Source: Parapristionchus giblindavisi (lineage: Eukaryota; Nematoda; Chromadorea; Rhabditida; Diplogasteridae). From it: a stretch of 64,000 nucleotides of DNA. Under the pieces are notes generated by a model. It saw only the letters and a list, made by a program, of their open reading frames with translations. It had not been told where the DNA came from and searched no databases. Every line of letters begins with the position of its first letter. Positions within the stretch are counted from its first letter, which is position 1. Both the position numbers and the translations under genes were made by a program. This document shows positions 24,884 through 35,475 of the stretch, one piece after another. The stretch spans positions 682,001-746,000 of the forward strand of contig CALSFV010000220.1 in NCBI GenBank assembly GCA_943737045.1, written 5' to 3'.

Positions 24884-25726
24884 TGATATGTCATGATCTA
24901 CTTGAGTGCTTGTGACCGACCTTAATACTTAATATAACTTAGCCATTAAGTAAAAACTTTATCCAGACCTTAACGTGCATACCCTATTGCAAAGGAGAGC
25001 GCACTCAGGTGGATCAGAATATCTCACATGTGATTGTCTCAGTGCTTGTGATATGTCATGATCTACTCGAGCGCTTATCACTTACACTTTAACTACCCTA
25101 AAATCTTACCTTAAGACCTTAAATATACCTTATCACCTATGTGCGTCCTTATTTATGCCCTTAGCACATAGTGCGCGCAAGCCTTATAGGAGATTTGACA
25201 TTGTCACTTAGTTGAGGGGGTGAAATGTCTGGATCTTTCAATGAGGCTTGCGTAAATTAATGAATTTAATGATCACTTCCTTTGAAGTCTTACCTTAGTT
25301 CAATTTAACGCCTTAAGCTACCTCACACATCGGGTCTTGCTCGCTTAGGTGAATCATGATTATCTCACATCTGACTAGAGTGACGTGATATGTTATGATT
25401 TGCTTGAGCGCTCCTGAAGCATCAAATACGTAAATCCTTAGTCTTTACTTTTATATAAAAAAAGTTATTTAAATTAATTCAAGGCGCGCATAGTAGGCAA
25501 ATCTGCTATAGCCAATGACTCAACAGTGTTTGATCTCGATCTTCCACTGGTGCTTGTATTCGAGAACATTTTATGTTATTTGAGACCTTAAGACCTTAAT
25601 GAAATTAAGTACGTCCTTTAGCATAAGGAAACCCGAATATCTCGGAAAGCGCGCTTAGGTGGATTACTTGTATCTCACATCTGCCTACACGAAATGTGAT
25701 ATGTTGTAATCTGCTTGAGCGCTTCC
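24884..25726. repeat. Imperfect long-period repeats with a palindromic core
   Basis: A module of about 75 bases recurs at about 24998-25076, 25340-25412 and 25650-25723, with a partial copy at 24884-24911. Each module opens with GCGCTTAGGTGGATTA-like sequence, has ATCTCACATSTG in the middle, and closes with GTGATATGTCATGATCTRCT followed by GAGCGCTT. Opening and closing parts are roughly inverse to each other, so each module is an imperfect palindrome. Spacing is 310-342 bases, and the spacers share CTTAA-rich sequence. Confidence 0.65.
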
Positions 25727-26741
25727 GAGTGACCTTAGAGAGACCTTATCCGAGATATACGCACCCGAATTCACCTCAAGCGACCTTTACCGATCGTGTT
25801 AAAACTGAAAATCAGATAGCTACTTTGAGATAGTGATGTCATCTTCAGTCAATATCTTTTCAGTTCTTCTTTTTGATCATTAACTCTCATTCTAACCATC
25901 TTTCTGTTTATATCTTCTTTTGTGTTAACAATTCCTGCCAATGTGAGTGTACGAATTGTACAAGATGGAGAAGGGCCTCAGAGAATGTTGGGTAGAAGGG
26001 GTAAGTGGACTAAATCCTTAGAGGAATTCAGTAAAGATTCGTCGATTCTTGTTCAGAGTCTCTCACTCACTCAACCTCCTCTCTCTCCCCACTCATCTCT
26101 TATTCTCTCTCTCTGAGGCCCTTCTATTCTTCTTTTGCTTCCATATACATCTGCCCTCGAGACCTCTTGTGTGACAAGCCATGAATTACTGGAGGCAACG
26201 GAGGCCCTCTTCCTCTTCCCTCTTCTTCACTCTCCTAAGATCTCTTCCCCTCCTTTTCACCCTCACTGACTTCTTGCTTCTTCCCTGCATACACTAAATT
26301 TTGTTTGTCGGCGCGACTTTAAGGTGGGTTGGACTGCTCTGATTTGCCGCTTTTACGATGTATCACTGATTCCCAGGAACGGAGAGAGGAGGAGGAGGGA
26401 AGGAAGAGAGAGGGAGAGGGAGAGGGAGAGGGAGAGGGGGAGGGGGGAAGAGAGGGAATGGGGAAGGGTAGAGAGAGGGGAAAGAGAATTTGTACCATCT
26501 GTAGAAGGCGTAAATGATCGCGTCCATCTCTTATCTTCAGTCTGAACTTTTCTACATTCTCTTCTTCATCCTCTAGTGTAAAGACGGCATTATCTCCAGA
26601 TGGTGAAGAGATAATGGAGGATGGAAGAGAAGAAAGAGGAATGAATATGTTTAATGAATACCAACGTTCATATTCTTTCATTCAAAGAGAAAAAGACAAT
26701 AAAATACGCAATTTTGAGACCACATATATAGAGCACATATA
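25727..26741. other. No gene seen; GA/CT tracts
   Basis: CT-rich at 26057-26115 and GA-rich at 26385-26490. The open frames over these tracts on both strands are low-complexity artefacts. Confidence 0.45.
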
Positions 26742-27017
26742 GGGTGATGTAAACAATAAATTTTGGCAAACTTGTGCTTTTTGCAGGTGTGTGACAACGG
26801 CAACGATTGACAACTTTATCGGAGAACTTTGTTGTCAGACTTCAAAAAGTAAAACGATTGTAGTCAATGTATGAAATAAATAAATGTGGCAACAGATAGT
26901 GACTATTTTGTAGACAGACAAGAAAACTGAGGATGATTCATGTCAGAACACGTTAGTTCAGCCTCTGTAATTTCGAGGCAACAATGAAGGGCTAATCATT
27001 GTTTTCCAACTTATAAA

Positions 27018-27150
27018 GAGGGCGAGGCGGATGCCAGGCGGGTTTGGTGGACTGCATTAGAGAGGGTGTGCGTGCGAGATGGCATCAAATGATTCTCTCT
27101 GTCACACTCTCCGCCGTGTCACCAAACCTGTCTGAGGTGCGCCGCTTTGA
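27018..27150 (+). repeat. Dispersed repeat, copy A (inverse copy at 60538)
   Basis: Begins GCGAGGCGGATGCCAGGCGG and ends near GAGGTGCGCCGC. The same sequence, inverted and about 90 percent alike by eye, lies at 60538-60665. The repeat is itself bounded by short inverted ends (GGCGGGTTTGGTG and CACCAAACCTGTC), so it is probably a small mobile element inserted into the larger TIR element. Confidence 0.75.
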
Positions 27151-27206
27151 CTAATGAACTATCGTCTCATTATTATGAGGATGTGAAAATGCACCAAAAA
27201 ATGGAA

Positions 27207-27352
27207 TGACTAGAGAAATGAGCTTCTTTCTATTCAGACAACAAAAAATATTCGTTTTGATGTCAATGAGAAGGCAAGAATCGATTGACATCAAAAAGAA
27301 GATTTTTTGTTGTCTGACTTGAAAGAAGCACATTTCTCTGGTCATGACTTGT
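27207..27352. repeat. Long hairpin inside the TIR element
   Basis: The left arm (ATGACTAGAGAAATG...TTCAGACAACAAAAAAT...TTTTGATGTCAAT) is mirrored by the right arm (ATTGACATCAAAA...ATTTTTTGTTGTCTGA...CATTTCTCTGGTCAT), giving about 65 paired bases with few interruptions around a loop near 27280. Confidence 0.8.
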
Positions 27353-27796
27353 ATCATCCTCATTTTTCTTGTCTGTCAACAGTTCATTCATTATTTGCAA
27401 CCATAAATATTTATTAGACACATTGACAACAATCTGTATTAAATTTGATGTCTGACTGCAATTGGGTGCGATAAAGTTGTCAATCCTTGTCACGCACCTG
27501 CAAAAAGCACAAGTTTGCCACAATTTATTGTTTACATCACCCTATATATAGAACAAATTTCAGTCCTCTCATTTTTCCGAATAAGTGTCCTGATGTCGAG
27601 AGAGAGGGGGGGATAGAGGGTAATGCCTCAATGTTTGTATGTCGGGGAAGTAGTAAAGTAGTAGTACTCTGGTCAACACAAAGTAAGAGAAGAAGAGAGA
27701 TTTAAATAACTATAAACACGATGCCGGAAGGACCAAAAGACATTGAAGAAGACTACATTAGAAGGAAATGGGAGCAATTTCGTATTATTTTTCGTG

Positions 27797-27871
27797 GTCT
27801 TCTTCTTCTTCTTCTTCTTCTTCTTCTTCTTCTTCTTCTTCTTCTTCTTCTTCTTCTTCTTCTTCTTCTTC
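27797..27871. repeat. (CTT)n microsatellite
   Basis: About 24 uninterrupted CTT units. On the plus strand they translate to poly-Leu inside a 66-aa open frame that begins MPEGPKDIEEDYIRRKWEQF. The lead-in looks protein-like, but the frame has no other support. Confidence 0.95.
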
Positions 27872-28687
27872 GCCTAATACCACAAGAATGCATTGACAAG
27901 AAGAGAAAAGGACTACGGTAGATTCCTCAGGTTCTTAAGTGCCCCTTCCATCTTATCCCTCTTTCTTCGCCAATGAAGTACTTCACTGCAGTAGCATTCT
28001 TTTAATGCACATTAGCCTAAAATCTTAGAAAATCTTGCAAAACATGGACTTTTCTCGATTTTTCACGGGTATCGATATGGGTACTGTGATATGGACATAA
28101 TTTTGAAAAATCAAGTGCCAATATTTTTGTATTTATCTTCTTTTCACTAATATTTTCCGTGAATCTGAGGAGCAGTGAATAGGGAGTAATGAATGCTCTC
28201 TTCATCTTTCCTCTCTCCTCTCTATTTCTCTCATCTTTCTCTTCTTGATTTCCTCCCACCATCCTATCACTCTTATCTACGGTATCCTGCAACAGGAAAT
28301 AGGACTGAATGATGGACAGAGATCTCATGATGAAGAGGAGATGAGGGAATGGGAGAAGGAGGAGATGGAGATAGAGAGAGAGTAGGAGGAAGCTGGGGGA
28401 AATGAAAAAGGTATAGCCAGATGGGTTTGGAGAGCGAGAGAGGGAGAGTGAATTGACTATTAGGACTAAAAGAGTGCTTCATCTACGCTATTCAGTCTAT
28501 GCAAATGAATACGTTCTCTCTGTGTGATGTATGACTAGTACGCCCCAGTACGAATGAGGCCCTAAGGACTAGTGAGTCTCTTCATCTACTAACTAACGAT
28601 CCTTCCTTATGGCGACCTTAATAGCCCTTTCTAACCAATTCTCAAAATATATAAAATTTATTATTATTGAAAACTACGAGAAAATCA

Positions 28688-28875
28688 AAACCATCCATCA
28701 TCGGTAGCATTTATATAAATTGTGAAACTTATTTGAGATTATTTGAGATAGTGAGTAAGCTTGAATGATTACCTTGTCTTTCCTCTTCTGTCCTTATGGG
28801 ACATATGGTTTAATGATTCTAGCTCTGCTTGATTATGACTTGACGAGGGACGTTTAAGTTCAAGATATAATGACG
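28688..28875 (+). repeat. Dispersed repeat, copy 1 (copy 2 at 32739)
   Basis: Shares with 32739-32915 the ordered blocks CCATCATCGGTAGCATTTAT, GAAACTTATTTGAGAT, AGTGAGTAAGCTTGAA, TTACCTTGT and GTCCTTATGGGAC, and the later CTCTGCTTGATTATG and TTTAAGTTCAAGATA. The copies differ by small indels. Non-coding. Confidence 0.8.
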
Positions 28876-28984
28876 TATAAAATTCAAATCAGGAAGTCGT
28901 ACACAACTAATTTGAAATTGATTAATGTCGTCATTGAAGGAAATGTCTGTGGTTTTAGTATAACACTTATTCCATCACTTCTTT

Positions 28985-29354
28985 AAAGAAGGGGACCCAC
29001 GAGTTTTTTCGTGACTAAACTGGCCAGGCTGAACAATAGATCACATCTCCGTGAATACAAATACATTTTTTTTTCTAAAATTTTAGGTGTCCCGGAATGT
29101 CGTAATCTGAGCATAAAGTTGATTGATCCCCCAGGGAAAGGCGCGAGTTTTTGAATTTGAAGGATGGACACATAGAAAATTGCAAACGGGAATCGAACCC
29201 TCGTGTGGAGGTTATAAGCGCTGACTACTAACCACTTAGCTACACGCTCTACGCGCTCAATCTGTCAAATCTAATAGAGAACGGAATGCCACTTCCTATG
29301 TCCCACGTTCTTCATCTGAATAGCGCAGCATAAATCTCGTGGGTCCCCTTCTTT
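28985..29354. mobile_element. TIR element with internal tRNA-like sequence
   Basis: Ends AAAGAAGGGGACCCACGAG (28985-29003) and CTCGTGGGTCCCCTTCTTT (29336-29354) are perfect inverses over 19 bases. It has no coding capacity. A tRNA-like sequence lies near the right end on the minus strand. The same end sequence and the TTTTTTCGTGACTAAACTG inner block define a family with copies at 9324-9615 and, more distantly, 38500-38843. Confidence 0.8.
29182..29254 (-). tRNA. tRNA-like sequence (pseudo) inside a TIR element
   Basis: On the minus strand an A-box-like TAGCTAAGTGG is followed about 45 bases later by a perfect B box GGTTCGATTCC. A D-arm-like and a T-arm-like fold are possible (GGG/CCC around TTCGATT). 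I find no good acceptor stem and no normal anticodon stem, so I call it a tRNA-derived Pol III-type core, not a decoding tRNA. Confidence 0.55.
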
Positions 29355-30060
29355 GATAATGTAAAATAAGGTAAAAAGGCCAAAAGAAGTGTGTTTATCT
29401 TGGGCAAGAGGTAACATTATATAATTTTGAGATTCAATGGGGGGGGGGAGGGAGAAATAGATGGAAAAATACGACATGCTATATTCTCTTTTAATCAAAA
29501 TAGGACTTTTTTCTCTGATCGACAAATTCCCTCGGCTTGAAAATATAATCGCAGTGGCAGTGCAGTTGTGAGCGTTTCATGTTAGGAGCATCTCTACTCG
29601 ATGAAAAGATGACTGAGTGAGAGCACGGACCGGGCTGACGGATTTCAACCAGTGCTACAGACAATATCGTTGGGCTGCTCGCATATCTTCGCTTGATCCT
29701 GACAGATGGCCGAGAAGAATGTTTGTATGGCACCTACACGGGCCAAAGAGAACTAGATGAAGACCCGAAATGAGATGGAATAGTGAGTTTGTGAAGAATG
29801 TCGGACCAGGCTTTATGAACATTGCAAGAAACAAGGATCAGTGTACGCATTTCATGTCACTATAGACACGGTGGCCTATCTCTCTATAATTTAATTTAAA
29901 TAAATTTATCATACATCAATAAGATGCGACAACATTTGAAAAAAAACAGATAAATACTAGCTTGTGGGGTAGAGATTAAATTTTTTCTAAATTGTAAAAA
30001 TCCACAAAATCTTACGCCATCCACAATGGTCACACACTTAAAAACGCAAGAGAATGCATT

Positions 30061-30267
30061 TCAGTGACTCAAAATACCATTTGGAATTTCATTTAACGAG
30101 GAAATTCGATATGTCTCATTGTCAGATCCTGTCGTCATGGTATACAGACATAAAATGCTTCGATAGACCGGAAGTGAAGCGGAGCCAATCGAAGCAGGTG
30201 GTGTTGAGCCTTGTTGACCCTTAATTACTCTGTCTGTCATGAAGCCAATGAGTCGGGTCACAACAGA
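30061..30267 (-). CDS. Possible terminal exon of unknown gene
   Basis: A CACCTTTCAG acceptor is followed by an open frame beginning SVVTRLIGFMTDRVIKGQQG and running 68 aa to a stop. Composition is normal and not low-complexity. I cannot place other exons with confidence; the fragment at 29491-29733 is on the same strand but downstream. It could be a pseudogene fragment or chance. Confidence 0.25.
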   Translation of the reverse strand, partial: SVVTRLIGFMTDRVIKGQQGSTPPASIGSASLPVYRSILCLYTMTTGSDNETYRISSLNEIPNGILSH

Positions 30268-32344
30268 CTGAAAGGTGATGACCATGAGTGTACAAGAGAA
30301 TGACAAGAAAATAGATTTATGACTAATGACATATTTCATTCGAACCAGCATTGAATTAGAATACATTGAGAAAAGCAGTCAAATGTTTATGGGATTATGC
30401 TTATGGACGAAAATTGATTTAACAAAATGGAGAATTCGCAGGCATGCCTTTAAAAAAACTTGAACTTTGATCCCAGCAAAGTAAGAAAATCTTCTTTGAC
30501 CCTTCTATGTATGTGTCCGTGCTTTCATTCAAATGAGTCCACTACAACATTTTCTTCATTAAGTTGATGGCTGTGGAGCACTTCAAGCGAAAGAAAAAGA
30601 CAGACCGAAAACCACTAAAGGACTCAATAATTTTCAACCCTAGACATAGGAACGTAGGGAGGTGTAAGGAAGGAGGGAAGTAACTTGGTTTCGAATGTAA
30701 CTTGCGCACTTTAGGCAATAATTTCTCAAGTACAGGGAAATAGGGCAAATTGTCAATTTTTAATAGGCTCTTGTATCACATTTGCCGGAATGTTCTCTTA
30801 TAACGATATTCTCTTCATATATCTAATTACAATTGATCAAATCTCTGAGCATTCACTATTATATTTTTGAAAATATAATTTCGCATTTTCAGTTAAACTG
30901 TCATACAGTATTAAATTAAAGCACTGTGAAAGAATTAATGATTAATTATTTTTGCTAAGGATCTTTTTAGATGGAGAAAATGCTTAACAAAATGCTTTCA
31001 ACAATTACAGGGGAGTGCATGAATTCGCTCAGTTTCAGATTTATCATTTTGTATTGTAAGACAAATGAATTCAATTAGTTATTTTATATTCCTGTCTTCT
31101 TTCAAACGTGGAGAGATGATTAAAGTTATTCCTAAAGTCCTTCAGCTTATATCATTATCGTCGACAATCTATGATTCTTCACCATTAAGCATAGCATTCG
31201 TCAAATACAAATATCGTATGCATAAATAAGTTTTCGATACGTTTATTAATCTTTGATCTTTCAATATACTCTTTTCCGTTCAATGTTAGTGGGAGAATCT
31301 TCATTATAAACTTCATAGAGACCTCCATCAATCGATCGATAATCTATCCAACCAATTCATGTATACAACATACATCACACGATGTAGACCTTCTATTCGT
31401 TGCCTCATATAAACTATGAAAATGTAAACTCCCCTAGGTCAATTGGATCATATATCATCATTGTCGTATTGAATGGGATATAAATTAATGACAGCAAGAA
31501 AAATACTCTTCTTATCTTTAGTCATTACAGAAAAAAACGATGTTTTTAAACAAGTCTAGGAAGATGTATGTCCGATAGAATTCATAGCAGGAAATTCGTT
31601 CAGTCAGTTCAGAAAGTCATCGATCGCAATAGTATTCATTAAAGTATACAATATTAAAAAAGTGGATTGAATTTCACTAAATATGTTGCAAGAAGGCGTG
31701 TATCAAGGGATAGCTCCTTTCAACCTTTCAGATATCCTCAACATATATTTTTAAAAAATACCATGCAACATTTGTCACTCGTTTATTATTATAATATTTG
31801 TCTCGTTTCTTGCATGATCATGCTGATAAAAATATAGAAAAATGATAAAAATTTAGATATACGTTATTTGAACTATAACACAATGATGTAAGTATGAGAT
31901 ACTGTCTAACTTTGTTTATAAGAATGATGAGTTGATTTAAAAAAAAAACAAAGGTTAGCTAAGTGAATAAATACATTTATTTTATGAAAGTGCATTTGAC
32001 TAGAAACGATCCGCAAATGATGACGTGAAAAGAGAAGAAAAGGTTAGCTAAACAAATGACATAATTCATAATAAGTACTCACATGGAGTGAGACAAGGCG
32101 AGATGTAAGAATAACAGTATTCATAGGCATGAAGATTCTATAAATAGAGAGACATATTGCTCCCCGATTTCACGTCCGAAAAAATAGTAACTTCTGTAAC
32201 TAAAAATAGTAAATACCAATCAATAGACCGTTCTCTGAGCTCTATTCTGACCTAACTCATCTGTTTACTCTGAAATCATGCCTTAAATGCAAGAGACATG
32301 AGAATAATCATGCAAATATATGCAAGAAGATAGAGTGACCACTC

Positions 32345-32420
32345 ATCGATCACTTCGCACAGTGGTAAATCTTCGGAGTAGATTGCGCGTATTGCTAGTT
32401 GCAGGTTCGAATCATATTGT
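32345..32420 (+). tRNA. tRNA-like remnant
   Basis: GCACAGTGGTAAA resembles a degenerate A box/D arm and GGTTCGAATC a B box, about 45 bases apart. Acceptor and anticodon stems do not form convincingly. Probably a tRNA-derived fragment of the kind also seen at 29182, 38682 and 62304. Confidence 0.35.
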
Positions 32421-32738
32421 CTACATTCCTTTTTTAAAAAAAACGCACCTTTGCTAAAGCGCTTTTATATTTATGATTATAGCGATCAATAAGCTGAATT
32501 AGCATAAAATAAATAAAGTTAGAATCACTTTTTCAAACTTTACAGAATGCCCACGAAAATATGCGCGGATGTCCACCTTTAATTCGATCAAATCAATATT
32601 TTTTCAGGACCAAATTACTCAACTATTTTTTTCAACAATGAACAAAATTAGGCCTCATTTCAGGCCTAAATTCAGACCTTTCTCTCAAAATATGAAAAAA
32701 AAATTATTATGTCTACAACTACTGCTGCATCGCAATCA

Positions 32739-32915
32739 AAACCGTCCATCATCGGTAGCATTTATAGAAATTGTGAAACTTATTTGAGATAGTGAGTAAG
32801 CTTGAAAGATTACCTTGTTTTTCCTCTTCCGTCCTTATGGGACTAGTGCCTCTTAAGTATGATTTAATGCTCTGCTTGATTATGGGGACGCTTAAGTTCA
32901 AGATAAATGACGACA
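32739..32915 (+). repeat. Dispersed repeat, copy 2 (copy 1 at 28688)
   Basis: Same block order as the copy at 28688-28875, with a deletion in the TTATTTGAGATTATTTGAGAT stretch and an insertion after GTCCTTATGGGAC. Confidence 0.8.
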
Positions 32916-33584
32916 TCTAAAAAAGTAGTTTGGTGTCCTTTCAGAGGTAATTAATTTCTTTCGACAAGTTTTCACCAAAAAATGTTGAAACTATTGACCG
33001 TATAAAATACACTTGCTTATTTGGTATGAGGGTAGCCAGCCACAGACACGATGTGTTTCTATGTTTAGAGAGAGATCACAAGTTAGATAGTCGGTAGATC
33101 AGAGAGTGCGAGGAAGGAAGGGAGGAAATAGTGGGAAGTTGATCGATAGTTCTTTCTCTGTTTAGCAGCCAGTAGCAAGGCAATTGCACAAGTACATTTT
33201 ATACGGACTATATACATATTCATGAAGGCTTTGGAATGCCTGGATGTGTACTTCCAACTGTCAAGCCGGCCTAATGGACGATAGCGGAACGTTTTCGTGG
33301 GTTTTCTACATCAATCAACAAGTTTCAGTTCGATCGTTTTCTTGAATGGAGGAAAACATCTCTCAGAGACGGAAGAAAGAACTTGCAAGAAAATTCCCCC
33401 TGCCCCTGACTTACTCTTCTGCACTTAGTGGTGATAAGATAAATGTATGTATACATATTCATTATTAGTACTGAAAAGTACATTTTAGCACCAATGATTC
33501 AACAAGGATATATTATAATATTTTTTTTATTATCACACTAAAATCTTGATAAACTAATTCTATTCGGGTACAACTAAATAAACT

Positions 33585-34535
33585 ACATATGAGGCCGTTT
33601 GTGTAATAGTCGGGCAAATCTGGAGGAGGGTTGGCACAGACCAAAAATTTCGATACCCTCAAAACTTGTGTATAGGGGTTATCGACCTCGCTGATGAAGA
33701 TGTGCATAGTCATTTTGGCTCAAGCGGTCCCGTAACGCCTGGGCGTGATTACGGTATAATCACGTTTTCAAGCCGTTCTCGGTCCATGGTTGAGCTAGAG
33801 GTATGAAAATTGGGCTGCTGGCGCAGAATTCGATGGCGATGATGGCTATCTACTTCATTAGTTTTCAAAATTTTCCAAAAGGTCGATAAGTGGAAATTTT
33901 GGTGGAGACGGTTGCGGCCCTAGCGAGTATGACAGTTCGAACCGGCGTGACGAGAGGATCACAACGATGTATTATGAGCCATTATCTCCGTTGAGAAAGC
34001 TTTCATAGTCTCGTTATAGTGAAGTGCGCCTTGCAAGAGGAGTCTCTCAATTCCGCACGCTATCTCGCAGCCTCGAGAGAGGCGAGAGAGCGTGCGGAAA
34101 TGAGAGAGTGGCTAGGGAGCGCGCGGTATTGAGACGTAAACAACTCCTGATGCTGGCGCAGATCACTATAACGAGACTATGAAAGCTTTCTCAACGGAGA
34201 TAATGGCTCATAATACATCGTTGTGATCCTCTCGTCACGCCGGTTCGAACTGGCATACTCGCTAGGGCCGCAACCGTCTCCATCAAAATTTCCACTTATC
34301 GACCTTTTGGAAAATTTTCAAAACTAATGACGTAGATAGCCATCATCGCCATCGAATTCTGTCCCAGGAGCCCAATTTTCATACCTCTAGCTCAACTATG
34401 GACCGAGAACGGACTATGCACATCTTCATCAACGAGGTCGATAACCCCTATACACAAGTTTTGGGTATCGAAATTTTTGGTCTGTGCCAACCATTGTTCG
34501 ACTCTTACACAAACGGCCTCATATACTCTAATGGC
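33585..34535. mobile_element. Foldback element, about 950 bp, with hairpin-bearing loop
   Basis: Left arm (from TATGAGGCCGTTTGTGTAA, about 33588-34021) and right arm (34165-34531, ending TTACACAAACGGCCTCATA) are inverse copies with scattered mismatches. The left arm has an extra 65-70 bases at about 33712-33778 that the right arm lacks; this insert carries its own short palindrome (GTGATTACGGTATAATCAC). The loop holds a smaller hairpin (TTCCGCACGCT paired with AGCGTGCGGAA). No transposase frame. Confidence 0.85.
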
Positions 34536-35354
34536 GTATTTATGATCGCGTTTAACAAAATCCCGCAATAGGACAAGGTATATAGGAAAGGTAGAAATTA
34601 TTAACGTTTTGCATTATAATAAATATGGAAAATTGTTTTCACTCTTGATTATGCACTAAAATTGATTAATCTCATGTAATTATCAGCGAAATATCAATTA
34701 GTAATCTTTATTCTATTTCTGCGCACCGAAAACAGAATCTACAACGACAGTTAAGTTAACCCTCTCTCCCTCCCTCGCTTTATCTCTCCATCTCTCTCCG
34801 TTCCTCTCTCCCCTCTCTATCTCCATCCCTTCCTCTATTCCCCTTTCATCTTCTTCCCTGTGCAACCTTCACTTGTCTCACTATCTTCTCCTTCCATCGA
34901 CCTCTGATCTCGGTAGCCATAAATTGTCCATGCCTCATGGACTAACCTGCATTGCGATCGAGATCAACGACCAGTTCTCATTTCTGTATCGATTCGTTGA
35001 ATAAAAAGTGAGTTTGTCTTTATGTGATGTTCAAATTTTCGAAAATTTATGAAAAGGGACACTATACTGGTGACAGGCTCTCCACCCTAGTGACAGCGTA
35101 TGGAAATGGACGTGGAGAATATTCTTTTCTATTCTTCTTTTCCCTATTTCCGTGGATTTTAAATATCATAGAAGACCTTGCAATTAATGGTCATCATGTA
35201 CATAATGAAAACATTTCCAAAGATATTGTCAGTAATATGACGAGTTACCATAACTTCTGTGGATTTTTATAATGCTGTGTTTATGTCCAAGTTTTTCGTA
35301 TTGAACAATGGGCTCTGATCTGGCATAAATAAATATGTGTCTTATCTCTAGCGA

Positions 35355-35475
35355 AGGTACACCATGCCGATCGGTCGATGATGAATACTACGAAGACGAT
35401 TTAGTTTTAGCTCTCTCTCGCGTACTTAAGACATTCAACGAGAAGATGAAATGTATAGAGATAGGAATTAATTAA
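35355..35475 (+). CDS. Exon-like fragment, unknown gene
   Basis: After a TTATCTCTAG acceptor the frame reads EGTPCRSVDDEYYEDDLVLA and continues about 20 residues to a TAA stop. The acidic, non-repetitive composition looks coding. Upstream exons are not clear; the frame at 35024-35272 is the nearest candidate. No family recognised. Confidence 0.3.

Larger units (their letters stand above)
26742..27542. mobile_element. TIR element (TA-flanked) with nested repeats, about 800 bp
   Basis: Left end GGGTGATGTAAACAATAAAT continues with GGCAAACTTGTGCTTTTTGC to about 26795. The right end carries the near-perfect inverse (about 27490-27542). The inverted match goes on inward in patches (CAAGAAAACTGAGGATGAT versus ATCATCCTCATTTTTCTTG). 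TATA flanks both sides, fitting a TA target duplication. Nested inside are a 130-bp repeat (27018-27150) and a hairpin (27207-27352). No transposase is coded, so it is non-autonomous. Confidence 0.8.
27543..28984. other. No gene assigned; CTT microsatellite and GA/CT tracts
   Basis: Holds the CTT repeat listed below, a 66-aa frame around it (27721-27921), GA-rich sequence at 28330-28450, and the first copy of a dispersed repeat at 28688-28875. Confidence 0.4.
29355..33584. other. Mostly non-coding; two exon-like fragments
   Basis: Contains exon-like open sequence on the minus strand at 29491-29733 (Cys-rich in one frame: ICQDQAKICEQPND, then LHCHCDYIFKPRE after a possible 37-base intron) and at 30061-30267, a tRNA-like sequence at about 32345 and the second copy of a dispersed repeat (32739-32915). 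From 30800 to 32300 it is AT-rich with nothing I can name. Confidence 0.35.

Noticed and set aside
24422..24886. 154-aa Ser/Pro/Leu-rich frame
   Set aside because: Longest frame in the area but it follows a CT tract; low complexity and no splice context.
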